The notes beneath the pieces are model-generated. The model was not told the origin of the DNA and did not search any database. It saw nothing but the letters and a program-made list of their open reading frames with translations. Made by a program: the position numbers and the translations under genes. From NCBI GenBank assembly GCA_036732565.1, contig DAINCF010000052.1, positions 1 to 20,726 on the forward strand: a stretch of DNA of 20,726 nucleotides, given 5' to 3'. Positions 1 to 7,677 of this stretch are shown here, one piece after another (the first letter of the stretch is position 1; the number at the start of each line of letters is the position of its first letter). This stretch comes from JAIVJN01 sp036732565. Its GTDB lineage: Bacteria > Acidobacteriota > Vicinamibacteria > Vicinamibacterales > UBA2999.

Positions 1-497
1 CCGGCCTGGCGTCGCAGGCTCGCGCGCCCGCGATACAGCGCGCCCTTGATGGACGGCACGCTGACGTCGAGGATCTCGGAGATCTCCTCGACTCTGTATG
101 ACAAGACGTCCTTCAGGATCACGCAGCTGCGCTGCAGCGCGGTCAGCCGCACGAAATGAGAAAGCCCCCACTCCGCGACTTCCGCAGCCTCGAGCGGCGA
201 GTCCTCTGTCTGCGCCGGCAGTTCGACCTCCAGCGTCTCACCGAAGCGCACGTCGTAGCGGCGCAGGTAGTCGAGCGCCTTGTTGTGCGCCACGCGGAAC
301 AGCCACGCGCGCAGGTTCTCCACGTGCCCGAGCTGAGGCAGACGAAAGTACACCTTCGCCAGCGTTTCCTGGACGATATCTTCGCCGTCCACGGCGGAGG
401 CCGTCATGCGGGCGCAGTAGCGCAGCAGCTGCGGCCGCACATCGGCCACGAGCGCGTCGAAATCCGCCCGCGCTTTGGCTAGCGCCTCGAAATCCAT
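1..497 (-). CDS. ECF-type RNA polymerase sigma factor, partial (C-terminus beyond window)
   Basis: Read on the minus strand from ATG at 497, the frame stays open for 165 codons to the left edge, so the C-terminus is missing. The protein begins MDFEALAKARADFDALV. It has a sigma-70 region 2 with GEDIVQETLAKVY (about residues 38-50) and LRAWLFRVAHNKALDYLRR (about 62-80), the core-binding and -10 recognition helices. A region 4 helix-turn-helix follows, with LTALQRSCVILKDV and VEEISEILDVSVPSIKGALYRGR. Region 1 and region 3 are absent, as in ECF factors. The likely role is directing RNA polymerase to a stress or envelope regulon. No anti-sigma gene is visible downstream because the window ends, and a C-terminal extension such as SnoaL cannot be excluded. 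It is divergent from the DinB-like gene across a 157-bp spacer. Confidence 0.88.
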   Translation of the reverse strand, partial: MDFEALAKARADFDALVADVRPQLLRYCARMTASAVDGEDIVQETLAKVYFRLPQLGHVENLRAWLFRVAHNKALDYLRRYDVRFGETLEVELPAQTEDSPLEAAEVAEWGLSHFVRLTALQRSCVILKDVLSYRVEEISEILDVSVPSIKGALYRGRASLRRQA

Positions 498-654
498 GGT
501 CTTCGCCCTGGTCGGCAGTCCCGCGTTGTCAAACGTGTAGTCCGACGATGTCCAAGAGACGATTCACGGGCGGGAAAAGATTCGGTGTCGTGGCCGCATC
601 CTTTCGAGCCGGCCGTTCGTCGTGCCCATGACGCAGATTTCAGGAGGATTCGCC

Positions 655-1149
655 ATGGACGCTTTGATTCGACCCATCATCGCTTTACACGGAGTCTCGC
701 ACAGCATCTTGGCCACAGGCATCGGGGATCTGACCGATCAGGACGCGAGGGTCCGGTCGCGCGGGGGTACGGGGCCGTCGATTGCCTGGACGATCGGGCA
801 CCTCTGTCACTACAAGGTTAAGGTCCTGGAGTTGCTGGGCCAGCCTCGGGAGAATGCGTTTGCGGCCCAGTACGAACAGACCCCGGCCAGCGACGGATCG
901 GACTACCCGCCGCTGGCAGCCTTGGCGGCGAGCTTTTCGGCACTGGACGGCGACCTCTGCACCGCGCTCGCCTCGTCCGTCGATCGTCTTGAGGCGCCCA
1001 TGCCGGGGGCCGCGCCGTACGGCGAGAGGCGCATCCTGGACACCGTCCTGTTCCTGACGTGGCACGAGGCATATCACATCGGTGCCATCGGCGCGATCCG
1101 ACGTGAGCAGGGGCGCAAAGCCATCGCAGAACTTGTGAGGCGATCGTGA
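655..1149 (+). CDS. DinB-like putative metal-dependent protein
   Basis: This encodes 164 residues. I chose ATG 655 over the upstream in-frame GTG 622 because AGGAGG lies at 642-647, seven bases before it. The protein has the all-alpha DinB/YfiT layout. A first His sits in WTIGHLCHYK (H49) and a second pair in TWHEAYHIGAIGAIRRE (H137, H141). This matches the H...HxxxH triad that binds a divalent metal in the family. Relatives include thiol-dependent transferases of the bacillithiol/mycothiol type and many proteins of unknown activity, so the substrate cannot be named. It heads a short operon: its stop overlaps a GTG (GTGA at 1146-1149) of a possible micro-ORF, and a DUF6855-like gene follows. 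It is cytoplasmic, with no signal peptide or membrane segment. Confidence 0.87.
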   Translation: MDALIRPIIALHGVSHSILATGIGDLTDQDARVRSRGGTGPSIAWTIGHLCHYKVKVLELLGQPRENAFAAQYEQTPASDGSDYPPLAALAASFSALDGDLCTALASSVDRLEAPMPGAAPYGERRILDTVLFLTWHEAYHIGAIGAIRREQGRKAIAELVRRS

Positions 1150-1217
1150 CCAACGGCGCATCCACGCGCTATGCCTCGGATCTGAATCAGGACGCCGAGC
1201 GCAGGGGAGTGAACTGA
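1146..1217 (+). CDS. Possible 23-residue micro-ORF coupled to both neighbours
   Basis: GTG at 1146 overlaps the DinB-like stop as GTGA. The frame runs 23 codons and its TGA (1215-1217) overlaps the next ATG as TGATG. A GAGG at 1137-1140 lies five bases upstream of the GTG, a plausible ribosome site. The peptide is hydrophilic (MTNGASTRYASDLNQDAERR then GVN), with no membrane segment or recognisable motif. It may be a translated coupling peptide, the remnant of a longer gene, or chance. I recognise no family. Confidence 0.22.
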   Translation: MTNGASTRYASDLNQDAERRGVN

Positions 1218-1624
1218 TGGCCACAGCGAAAGGCACCGCCGCCGATCCATGGGTGCTGAAGACCCCGCCGCTCACGTCGGCGTTCACAATGCACCGTGAC
1301 ACTATCGATGGCACCGACATGCTGATCTGCATCGTGGGTAAGACGGTGCTGCACTACGAACACCGCTGCCTGAAGGACCTTCACGCGATGCTCGAGGCGC
1401 ATGGCGATTGGATGGAGCTCGGATCCGCTGACGAGCAGAAGCCGGCGAAGCCCGGCACAGTCGAGGCATGGGGACGTTCGCCGAAGAATCCCGTCGGAGG
1501 CTGGTACGGCCGGAAGAAGGGCTTGCGTGGGCGGTTCGCTCTGTACGTCCCGCCGTTGATGGAGGCGCTCGGCATGGCGGAGGTTGAACACAACCCACGT
1601 AACAACCGCATGCGAGCCATCTGA
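1217..1624 (+). CDS. DUF6855-like conserved hypothetical protein
   Basis: This encodes 135 residues from ATG 1217, with a good ribosome site AGGGGAG at 1203-1209. The protein is rich in features I associate with the DUF6855 family: DPWVLKTPP near the N-terminus (about residues 10-18), ADEQKPAKPGTVEAWGRSP (about 71-89), NPVGGWYGRKKGLRGRF (about 91-107), and a C-terminal AEVEHNPRNNRMRA. It has no signal peptide or membrane helix, so it is probably cytoplasmic. The biochemical role is unknown. The conserved Trp/Gly/Arg core suggests a small globular domain of about the family's usual length, so it looks complete. It is likely co-transcribed with the upstream DinB-like gene. The family name is from memory, with moderate certainty. 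Confidence 0.8.
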   Translation: MATAKGTAADPWVLKTPPLTSAFTMHRDTIDGTDMLICIVGKTVLHYEHRCLKDLHAMLEAHGDWMELGSADEQKPAKPGTVEAWGRSPKNPVGGWYGRKKGLRGRFALYVPPLMEALGMAEVEHNPRNNRMRAI

Positions 1625-1742
1625 TTCGCTCGGCGCCTGGCGCAGCTTGCACCAATGTGATTTGATATGAGGCGACAGGCGTGAGAAAGCGTGGCGGAGG
1701 CGTGCCCGCGGCCACCGGTGCCAGCCCTAGTCAGACCCTGTG

Positions 1743-2303
1743 ATGTCCACCGAACCGCTCGCCCAACTCGTCGCGCGCGCCGAGCGTGGCGAGGCGGCCG
1801 CGAAGGATGCGCTCTTCGGCGCCCTGTATGACGAGCTTCACCGGCTCGCGCAGGCGCAGGTTCGTCGCAGCGGCGGCAATCTCACTCTCAGCGCGACAAC
1901 GCTGCTGCACGAAGTGTATTTGGACATCGCGAAACGCGAGGCACTTGCCTTTCCCGATCGCGCCCGTTTTCTCGGGTACGCTGCGCGCGCCATGCGCGGC
2001 CTCGTCGTCAACTACGTGCGAACCCAGGTCGCACAGAAGCGAGGGGGCGACCTCACGTTCACGACGCTGGACGCCGGTCGGGTGCCGTCAACACAGCGGC
2101 CTGCGGATCTCGAGCACCTTGCGGATGCCCTCGACCAACTGGCGGCCTTGGATCCACCGCTCGCCGAGCTCGTCGACCTGAAGTTCTTCTGCGGATTTTC
2201 GTTCGCGGAAATCGCGGCGCTGCGCGACGTGTCGGAGCGGACCGTGCAGCGCGACTGGGCCAAGGCGCGCCTTCTTCTTCATCGCTCCCTCCTCGCCGAG
2301 TAG
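1743..2303 (+). CDS. ECF sigma factor, PF07638 / TIGR02999-like
   Basis: This encodes 186 residues. A GTG at 1740 directly precedes ATG 1743, and I prefer the ATG. No clear Shine-Dalgarno is visible. Region 2 includes LYDELHRLAQAQVRR (about 27-41), LTLSATTLLHEVYLDIA and FPDRARFLGYAARAMRGLVVNYVR. Region 4 includes LAELVDLKFFCGFSFAEIAALRDVSERTVQRDW (split across about 139-171) and ends WAKARLLLHRSLL. The wording of these helices is characteristic of the sigma-70 ECF group common in Acidobacteriota and Planctomycetota, which usually sits beside a Ser/Thr kinase. That is the arrangement here, with the kinase start 46 bp downstream. Probable role: initiates transcription of a regulon controlled through the kinase, perhaps including this operon. 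The target promoter is not identifiable. Confidence 0.92.
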   Translation: MSTEPLAQLVARAERGEAAAKDALFGALYDELHRLAQAQVRRSGGNLTLSATTLLHEVYLDIAKREALAFPDRARFLGYAARAMRGLVVNYVRTQVAQKRGGDLTFTTLDAGRVPSTQRPADLEHLADALDQLAALDPPLAELVDLKFFCGFSFAEIAALRDVSERTVQRDWAKARLLLHRSLLAE

Positions 2304-2349
2304 TGTCGGGTTCGGCGTCGCGATTGCGATCTCCCATACACGGAGGCGT

Positions 2350-5049
2350 ATGCGCGGCATGGATGCGGCAACGTGGCGGCTGGTGAGCCCCCTGCTCGAT
2401 CGCGCGCTCGAGATCGACGCGGCGAATCGCCCCGCGTTTCTCACCGGCCTCCGCGAGGAACGTCCTGCGGTGGCCGCGCTGCTCGAGCCGCTCCTGAGGC
2501 AGCACGCCCTCCTCCTGGACTCCGACTTTCTCGAGTCGTCGTTGCCCCTTGCGGACAACGCGTTTCCGGCGCTGGCTGGTCACACGGTTGGCGCTTACAC
2601 ACTCGAGACGCCGCTTGGCATGGGCGGCATGGGAGCCGTCTGGCGGGCGCGGCGGAGCGATGGACGCTACGAAGGCGCCGTTGCCGTCAAGCTCCTGCAC
2701 CTGGCGGTGCTTCAGGGCGACACGCAGCGCTTCGCTCGTGAAGGCACGCTCCTGGCTCGCTTGTCTCATCCCAACATCGCGCGACTCCTCGATGCTGGCG
2801 TCGCGATGTCGGGGCAGCCGTATCTGGTGCTCGAGTATGTCGAGGGCCTTCGCGTCGACCGCTACGCGGACCAGCAGCGACTCGATCTCCGTGCGCGGCT
2901 CGCGCTCTTTCTGCAGGTCGCTGATGCCGTCGCGCATGCGCATGCACATCTCGTCATCCATCGCGACCTCAAGCCTTCGAACATCCTCGTAGCGGCCGAT
3001 GGCACCGTCAAGCTGCTGGACTTCGGCGTCGCGAAGCTGTTGGACGACGAGGCGCAGCCGGCTGCAGAGCGGACCGCCACGGGCTTTCGGGCCTTCACGC
3101 CCGAGTTTGCCGCGCCGGAGCAGGTGCGCGGCGAGCTCGTCACCATCGCCGCCGACGTGTACGCGCTAGGCGTGCTGCTCTACCTGTTGCTCGTCGATGA
3201 GCATCCGACCGGTGCGCGCGCTCTCACGCTCGCAGAACATGTCCGTGCCCTCGCCGATACCGAACCGGTGCTCGCGAGCGCCGCATTGAAGGGGAATGCG
3301 GACCAGGTCGCGACTGCTCGCGCCACCACGGCGGACGGTCTGCGCCGGGCCTTGAAAGGTGACCTCGACAACATCTTGTCCATGGCGCTGCAGAAGAACC
3401 CGGACCGACGGTATCCGACGGTCACCGCCTTCAGCGACGACATTCACCGACACCTCCGTCATGAACCGGTCATGGCGCGACCTGACGACTGGGGTTATCG
3501 CGCGCGCAAGTTCGTCAAACGCCACACGGCCGCGGTCGCCGCTGGCGCCGCTGCGGTCGTCTCGCTCGCTGCCGCAGTTGGTATTACGACCGACCAGATG
3601 TTCGAAGCCCGCCGCCAGCGTGACGAGGCGCAATTCCAAACCCGACGTGCCCAGGCCTCGAGCGAATTCATGCGCTATCTGGTCACGCAAATCGGGAGCG
3701 GGCCGATCACGATGAAAGAGGTGCTCGACAAGGGCCGTGAGGCACTCGAGCAGCAATACGCTGGCGACCCCGCCTTTCAGGCCCGCATGCTGATGCAGAT
3801 GTCAGGCCCATATATCGAGCTTGGTGACTATAAGGCCTCGGCCGAAATGATGGGTCGCGCGTTGGCCATCGCGACAGCGCTCGACGATCCAGCGCTCTTG
3901 CAGGCCGCGCACTGCGGGACCGGGTTCGACCTTGCGCAGGAGCGAAAGTTCGATGACGCGCGCCTCCACCTTGCCGAAGGAGCACGCCAGGCGCAGCGAT
4001 TGCCCGAGTGGTCGGAGTCATCGGGGATGTGTGCGCAAGGCGAAGCGTTCCTTGCACTCGGCGAAGGTCGCTTCGAGGATGCCGTTGGACACGCCAAGCG
4101 AGCCGTCGGGTACGTGGAAGCGACGCCGGGGCCGATCACGACCCGCTTGACGAGTGCCATCAGCGATCTCGGAAGCGCCTACAGTGGCGCCGGACGCTTG
4201 ACGGACGCGCTCGAGGCCCATCGGCGGGTCACCGAGCTGAGCCGGAAAATCGGGCGTGGTCCGACCATCGGCGTCGTCGTCTCTCTGCACAACGAGGCGC
4301 AGAGCCTGCGTCGGTTGGGCCGGTGGCTCGAGGCGGAACGCGTCGTCGCGGAAGCGACCGAGGTCGCGCGCGGACTGGATGTCGGCGGACACGTGCCGGC
4401 CTATGTGCTTGTGCATCATGCCCGGCTCCTCGTGTCACTCGCGCGCCACGATGAAGCCGAGTCGTTGTTGCAGCAGGTGCGCGGGCAGAACGACCTCACG
4501 CCAACCTTTGCCGGGTTGGGACAACTCACCGAAGCGCTGATCCTTGTTGACCGAGGGGAAACGGCCGCGGCGCGGGTCCTGCACGAGACACTGCAGGACA
4601 AGAGCACGGTCCTGGCAAGGAGCCACGCGCATACCGTGAGACTGCTACACGCGCAGATCGCGAGGGCAGACGGTCGGGTCGATGAGGCACGGATGCTCAT
4701 CGCCCAAGCGATCGAAGTCGAGGGATATCCAGCAACATTGTCCGCGGGCCTGCCGGAATTGCTGGAGTACGCCGCGCGTCTCGAGTTCGATGCCGGACAT
4801 GTTGACGACGCTGTTCGATGGGCGCGCGAATCGATTCGCGTCTTCACTACCCAGTTCGGTACCGAGGCTCCGAGCGGATATCTCGGACGCGCGCACCTCA
4901 CGCTCGGTATGGCGCTCATGGCAAGGACGGATGTTCGTTCCGCCCGGACTGCGCTGGCACAGGCGGCGCGTCTCTTGGAAGCAGCGGCGGGCGTCGCCCA
5001 CCCCTGGACGAACGAAGCCCGGATACGACTCGCCGCAGTGCCTCGATGA
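2350..5049 (+). CDS. Membrane Ser/Thr protein kinase with C-terminal TPR-like region
   Basis: This encodes 899 residues from ATG 2350. GGAGG at 2342-2346 is only three bases from this ATG, so ATG 2359 (12 bases away) is an equally possible start. The kinase domain spans about residues 84-370: glycine loop LGMGGMGAVW (89-98), ATP-anchoring Lys in VAVK (K114), helix-C Glu in REGTLLARLSHPNI (E131), catalytic loop HRDLKPSN (204-211, D206), DFG (224-226), and activation segment ending TPEFAAPEQ. All catalytic residues are present. A single membrane helix is predicted at about 393-411 (HTAAVAAGAAAVVSLAAAV). The rest, about 460-890, is alpha-helical with TPR-like repeats such as PYIELGDYKASAEMMGRAL and RLTDALEAHRRV, probably a ligand- or partner-sensing region outside the membrane. 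It forms a pair with the ECF sigma gene 46 bp upstream. Confidence 0.95.
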   Translation: MRGMDAATWRLVSPLLDRALEIDAANRPAFLTGLREERPAVAALLEPLLRQHALLLDSDFLESSLPLADNAFPALAGHTVGAYTLETPLGMGGMGAVWRARRSDGRYEGAVAVKLLHLAVLQGDTQRFAREGTLLARLSHPNIARLLDAGVAMSGQPYLVLEYVEGLRVDRYADQQRLDLRARLALFLQVADAVAHAHAHLVIHRDLKPSNILVAADGTVKLLDFGVAKLLDDEAQPAAERTATGFRAFTPEFAAPEQVRGELVTIAADVYALGVLLYLLLVDEHPTGARALTLAEHVRALADTEPVLASAALKGNADQVATARATTADGLRRALKGDLDNILSMALQKNPDRRYPTVTAFSDDIHRHLRHEPVMARPDDWGYRARKFVKRHTAAVAAGAAAVVSLAAAVGITTDQMFEARRQRDEAQFQTRRAQASSEFMRYLVTQIGSGPITMKEVLDKGREALEQQYAGDPAFQARMLMQMSGPYIELGDYKASAEMMGRALAIATALDDPALLQAAHCGTGFDLAQERKFDDARLHLAEGARQAQRLPEWSESSGMCAQGEAFLALGEGRFEDAVGHAKRAVGYVEATPGPITTRLTSAISDLGSAYSGAGRLTDALEAHRRVTELSRKIGRGPTIGVVVSLHNEAQSLRRLGRWLEAERVVAEATEVARGLDVGGHVPAYVLVHHARLLVSLARHDEAESLLQQVRGQNDLTPTFAGLGQLTEALILVDRGETAAARVLHETLQDKSTVLARSHAHTVRLLHAQIARADGRVDEARMLIAQAIEVEGYPATLSAGLPELLEYAARLEFDAGHVDDAVRWARESIRVFTTQFGTEAPSGYLGRAHLTLGMALMARTDVRSARTALAQAARLLEAAAGVAHPWTNEARIRLAAVPR

Positions 5050-5136
5050 CACCCACCGGCCTGACCGTCGGACGTGTCGGGTTGTTGTGCCGGTTTGCGA
5101 TCTCTCCACAGCGGCAATTTGCTTCTGGAGGAGACC

Positions 5137-6720
5137 ATGGCTCGTTTCACCATCATCATCGTGATCCTGCTGAACGTCGTCGCCATTCCGCGCATGGCAG
5201 ACGCGCAGTCACTCGGTACCTTCCGTTGGCAACTGCAGCCCTACTGCAACGTCGTGTCCGTGGCAGTGACGCAGAACGGTAGCGTCTATCGGCTGGAAGG
5301 CACGGACGATCAGTGCGGCGGCGGCAACGATCGGGCCTCAGTGATCGGCACGGCATTTCAGAATCCGGACGGCAGCATCGGCTTTGGACTGAATATCGTC
5401 ACACCAGGCGGCCAGGCAGTGCCCGTGGAGGCAGAAATCAGCCTGGCGGCGCTGAGCGGCACATGGCGTGACAGCGCCGGCAACTCGGGCCCGTTCACAT
5501 TCACGCCCGGTGCCGGCACGGGCGGGAGCCCGAGGCCCACGGCGGGACCGAGCATTCCAAATGCGTTTGTGTTGAACCAGGATGGCGGGTTCTTGGCGCG
5601 CGGAACGGTCGGTACCGGCAACATTCCGGGGTCGGGTCTGGGTGCGCGCATGATGTGGCACCCTGCCAAAGCAGCATTCCGCGCAGGCGAGACGACGATA
5701 CCTGTCTGGGACGATGTGAACGTCGGCATCTACAGTACGGCGTTTGGGTTCGATTCGCTCGCGGCCGGTCCATTCAGCGTCGCGATGGGGGGAGCAAATC
5801 AGGCGCTTGGTGCCTCGAGCACGGCGTTTGGAAACAACACCGTCGCGTCCGCAGCCTACAGCACGTCGCTCGGCGCGAACACCGTTGCAAGTGGGTTGGC
5901 CAGCACCGCGCTCGGGGCGGGGACAAAGGCGATTGGCGATTTCTCGATCGCCGCGGGCTCGAACAGCACTGCCACGGCCCTGGCCAGCTTCGCCATGGGC
6001 AACGGCGCGATCGCCTCGGGAGCTGCGAGCGTCGCGTTCGGCACGGTGTCGCAGGCAAACGGCGTCGATTCGGTGGCGATGGGCGTGCGCGTCGCCGCTG
6101 GAGGAGATTTCAGTGTCGTCCTTGGATCAGACGCGGTTGCCCAGGCGGCCGCCTCCGGCACGTTCATCTTCGCTGACCATTCCACGCTCGATGACTTTAT
6201 CGGCTTTGTGCCGAACGAGTTTCTCGTCCGCGCCGCCGGTGGCGTGGGGTTCTACACCAACGCCGGGTTGACGACGGGACTCCGCCTCGCCCCGAGCGGC
6301 AGCCAATGGCTCGGCGTGTCGGACGTGCACACCAAGGAACATTTTCTCGACGTGGCTGGCGAAGACGTCCTGCAAAAAATCGCCGCCATGCCCGTCCGGG
6401 AGTGGAGCTACAAGGCGCAGGACGCGGCGATCCGCCACATGGGCCCAACCGCGCAAGACTTCCATGCGGCGTTCGGGCTGGGGGAGGACCCACTGCGGAT
6501 CGGCACGATGGACGCAGATGGCGTCGCGCTGGCGGGCGTGAAGGCGCTCGAGAACCGCACGCGTGCGTGGGCTGACGAGCGCGTGGCATTGGTCGCCGAG
6601 ATCGAACGCCTGCAGGCCGTGGTGCCTGCGATGGAGAAGCTGAAGGCCGAGAATGTTGCCCTCGCCGCGCGCGTGATGGCGATCGAGCATGCGCTAGCCC
6701 GTCTGGCCTCGAGGCCTTGA
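5137..6720 (+). CDS. Secreted YadA-head-like repeat protein with S74 (endosialidase-type) chaperone domain
   Basis: This encodes 527 residues. ATG 5137 is chosen because GGAGG at 5127-5131 lies five bases upstream and the protein then begins with a signal peptide (MARFTIIIVILLNVVAIP, cleavage likely after ADA-23). An N-terminal beta-rich domain of about 24-130 has two cysteines (PYCN, DQCGGG). From about 197 to 346 there are roughly ten 14-residue repeats of the trimeric-adhesin head type (STAFGFDSLAAGPFSVAMG and similar). At 395-400 is SDVHTK. Ser and Lys five apart match the catalytic dyad of peptidase S74 intramolecular chaperones of phage tail fibres. The C-terminus (about 475-527) is a coiled coil. 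No YadA beta-barrel anchor is seen. It is probably a homotrimer that self-cleaves after folding. It lies 87 bp after the kinase gene and is plausibly its output. Confidence 0.87.
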   Translation: MARFTIIIVILLNVVAIPRMADAQSLGTFRWQLQPYCNVVSVAVTQNGSVYRLEGTDDQCGGGNDRASVIGTAFQNPDGSIGFGLNIVTPGGQAVPVEAEISLAALSGTWRDSAGNSGPFTFTPGAGTGGSPRPTAGPSIPNAFVLNQDGGFLARGTVGTGNIPGSGLGARMMWHPAKAAFRAGETTIPVWDDVNVGIYSTAFGFDSLAAGPFSVAMGGANQALGASSTAFGNNTVASAAYSTSLGANTVASGLASTALGAGTKAIGDFSIAAGSNSTATALASFAMGNGAIASGAASVAFGTVSQANGVDSVAMGVRVAAGGDFSVVLGSDAVAQAAASGTFIFADHSTLDDFIGFVPNEFLVRAAGGVGFYTNAGLTTGLRLAPSGSQWLGVSDVHTKEHFLDVAGEDVLQKIAAMPVREWSYKAQDAAIRHMGPTAQDFHAAFGLGEDPLRIGTMDADGVALAGVKALENRTRAWADERVALVAEIERLQAVVPAMEKLKAENVALAARVMAIEHALARLASRP

Positions 6721-6759
6721 GCCCGCCCCGGAGGACACGACCTTCGTGCTGGTTGTCTG

Positions 6760-7155
6760 TCAGCGCGTCATGACGTCGCGGCGGCGGCGCGGAGCAATCG
6801 GCAGGCGCCGCCATCGACCGTAGCCAATGACGGTGGCCATCAGCAACAGCACGAAGGTGGTCGCCGCCGAGCTGAGCTCGCCGCGCGACAGGTGCAGCAC
6901 CGTCGCAGAGCCGCTCACGATCATCACGCCGGCCGCGGCCGCCGGGACCAGCCCCGGCATGATGCGTGTAAGGCCCGGCAGTGTGAGGCCGACGGCGGCG
7001 AGCACCTCCGCAACGCCTATGAACACCTGGAACCAGCGCGGCAGGAACGCGTTCAGCTGTTCTGCGACATAGGGTGGCGGTGCCAACATCATGATGCCGT
7101 GCGCCAAGAACGCGAGCGCCAGCAGCACCTGCAGGATCCACAAGGCGATGTTCAT
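6760..7155 (-). CDS. DoxX-like four-helix membrane protein
   Basis: This encodes 131 residues from the second of two adjacent ATGs (7158 and 7155). AAGGA ends four bases before the second but only one before the first, hence this choice. Four hydrophobic segments are visible: about 4-24 (ALWILQVLLALAFLAHGIMM), 41-60 (FQVFIGVAEVLAAVGLTLP), 65-88 and 96-116. A basic tail follows (GRWRRLPIAPRRRRD). This is the DoxX/DoxD-like fold, found in inner-membrane proteins linked in some bacteria to quinone or sulfur redox chemistry. The activity here is unknown. It is convergent with the YadA-head gene, with only 39 bp between the stops and no clear hairpin there. Confidence 0.85.
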   Translation of the reverse strand: MNIALWILQVLLALAFLAHGIMMLAPPPYVAEQLNAFLPRWFQVFIGVAEVLAAVGLTLPGLTRIMPGLVPAAAAGVMIVSGSATVLHLSRGELSSAATTFVLLLMATVIGYGRWRRLPIAPRRRRDVMTR

Positions 7156-7677
7156 CATTTCCTTCCGGCGCGGACTCGATTCGCGCCCGTACAGACACGT
7201 CGAAGCGACGGCGTCAGAGTTTAACCGTGAACAGGATCAACGCAGAGACCCACCATCATCGTGCCGAATAGTGCCAGAGACGTCAGCATCATTCGTCCAT
7301 GTGCCTATTCTGGCTGCAGATACGCTCTTTCAACAGCGACTCTTTCCGGAACGCACCGAAGCTGCGCGGCCGGTTGATGGGATCGAGGTTCCACGCTGAC
7401 GATGGCTGATCCGAACTGCCCCGGGCAGGCCAGATATGCCGTAAGCGATTCGTAAGCGGTTGGCTTCGACACTCGCGGTGGGAGAGATGCCATGCTCAGC
7501 CGTGCTCGGACCTCACTCGCTATCACGATGGCGATCTCCAGGGGATGAGTCGTCGGGATTCGAGGGTCGAGGAGTGGGTCGCCGCGTTCAAGAAGAAACG
7601 CGCCCCAATCGTGCGGCGTCGTTGCGGTTGAGCGAAGGCATGCGCTCGTTTCAGAGGCGACGGTTCAAGGCATCACG
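7156..7677. other. 522-bp spacer without a supportable gene
   Basis: No frame in this stretch carries a recognisable domain or a convincing ribosome site. The best short frames are about 73 codons on either strand, with arginine/serine-rich composition typical of noncoding GC-rich DNA. The stretch must contain the promoter of the DoxX-like gene, read leftward, and the 3' end of the downstream hydrolase transcript. A tandem 8-bp repeat at 7440-7458 is the only structure I noted. Confidence 0.5.
7440..7458. repeat. Tandem CGTAAGCG repeat, 11-bp period
   Basis: CGTAAGCG occurs at 7440-7447 and again at 7451-7458. Direct repeats of about 8 bp on an 11-bp period are the geometry used by OmpR/PhoB-type response regulators. 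No such regulator gene is in the window, so this may be chance. It lies about 280 bp upstream of the DoxX-like start. Confidence 0.3.

Noticed and set aside
98..631. Rightward frame of 177 codons at the left edge
   Set aside because: It is opposite the ECF sigma factor, has arginine/alanine/serine-rich composition with no family motif, and the opposite strand has clear sigma regions 2 and 4.
4416..5195. Leftward frame of 259 codons
   Set aside because: Shadow of the TPR half of the kinase; low-complexity Arg/Ser composition and no ribosome site.
5725..6180. Periodic sequence resembling a repeat array or CRISPR
   Set aside because: The periodicity is 42 bp with diverged DNA and follows 14-residue protein repeats of the YadA-head type; there are no identical repeats with unique spacers.
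6197..7198. Leftward frame of 333 codons spanning the YadA-head gene end and the DoxX-like gene
   Set aside because: It overlaps two well-supported genes in other frames and has no coherent domain; it is a product of high GC.
7545..7631. Rightward 28-codon frame with a lysine/arginine-rich peptide
   Set aside because: The purine-rich sequence abuts the ATG with no spacing, and no conserved feature is visible.
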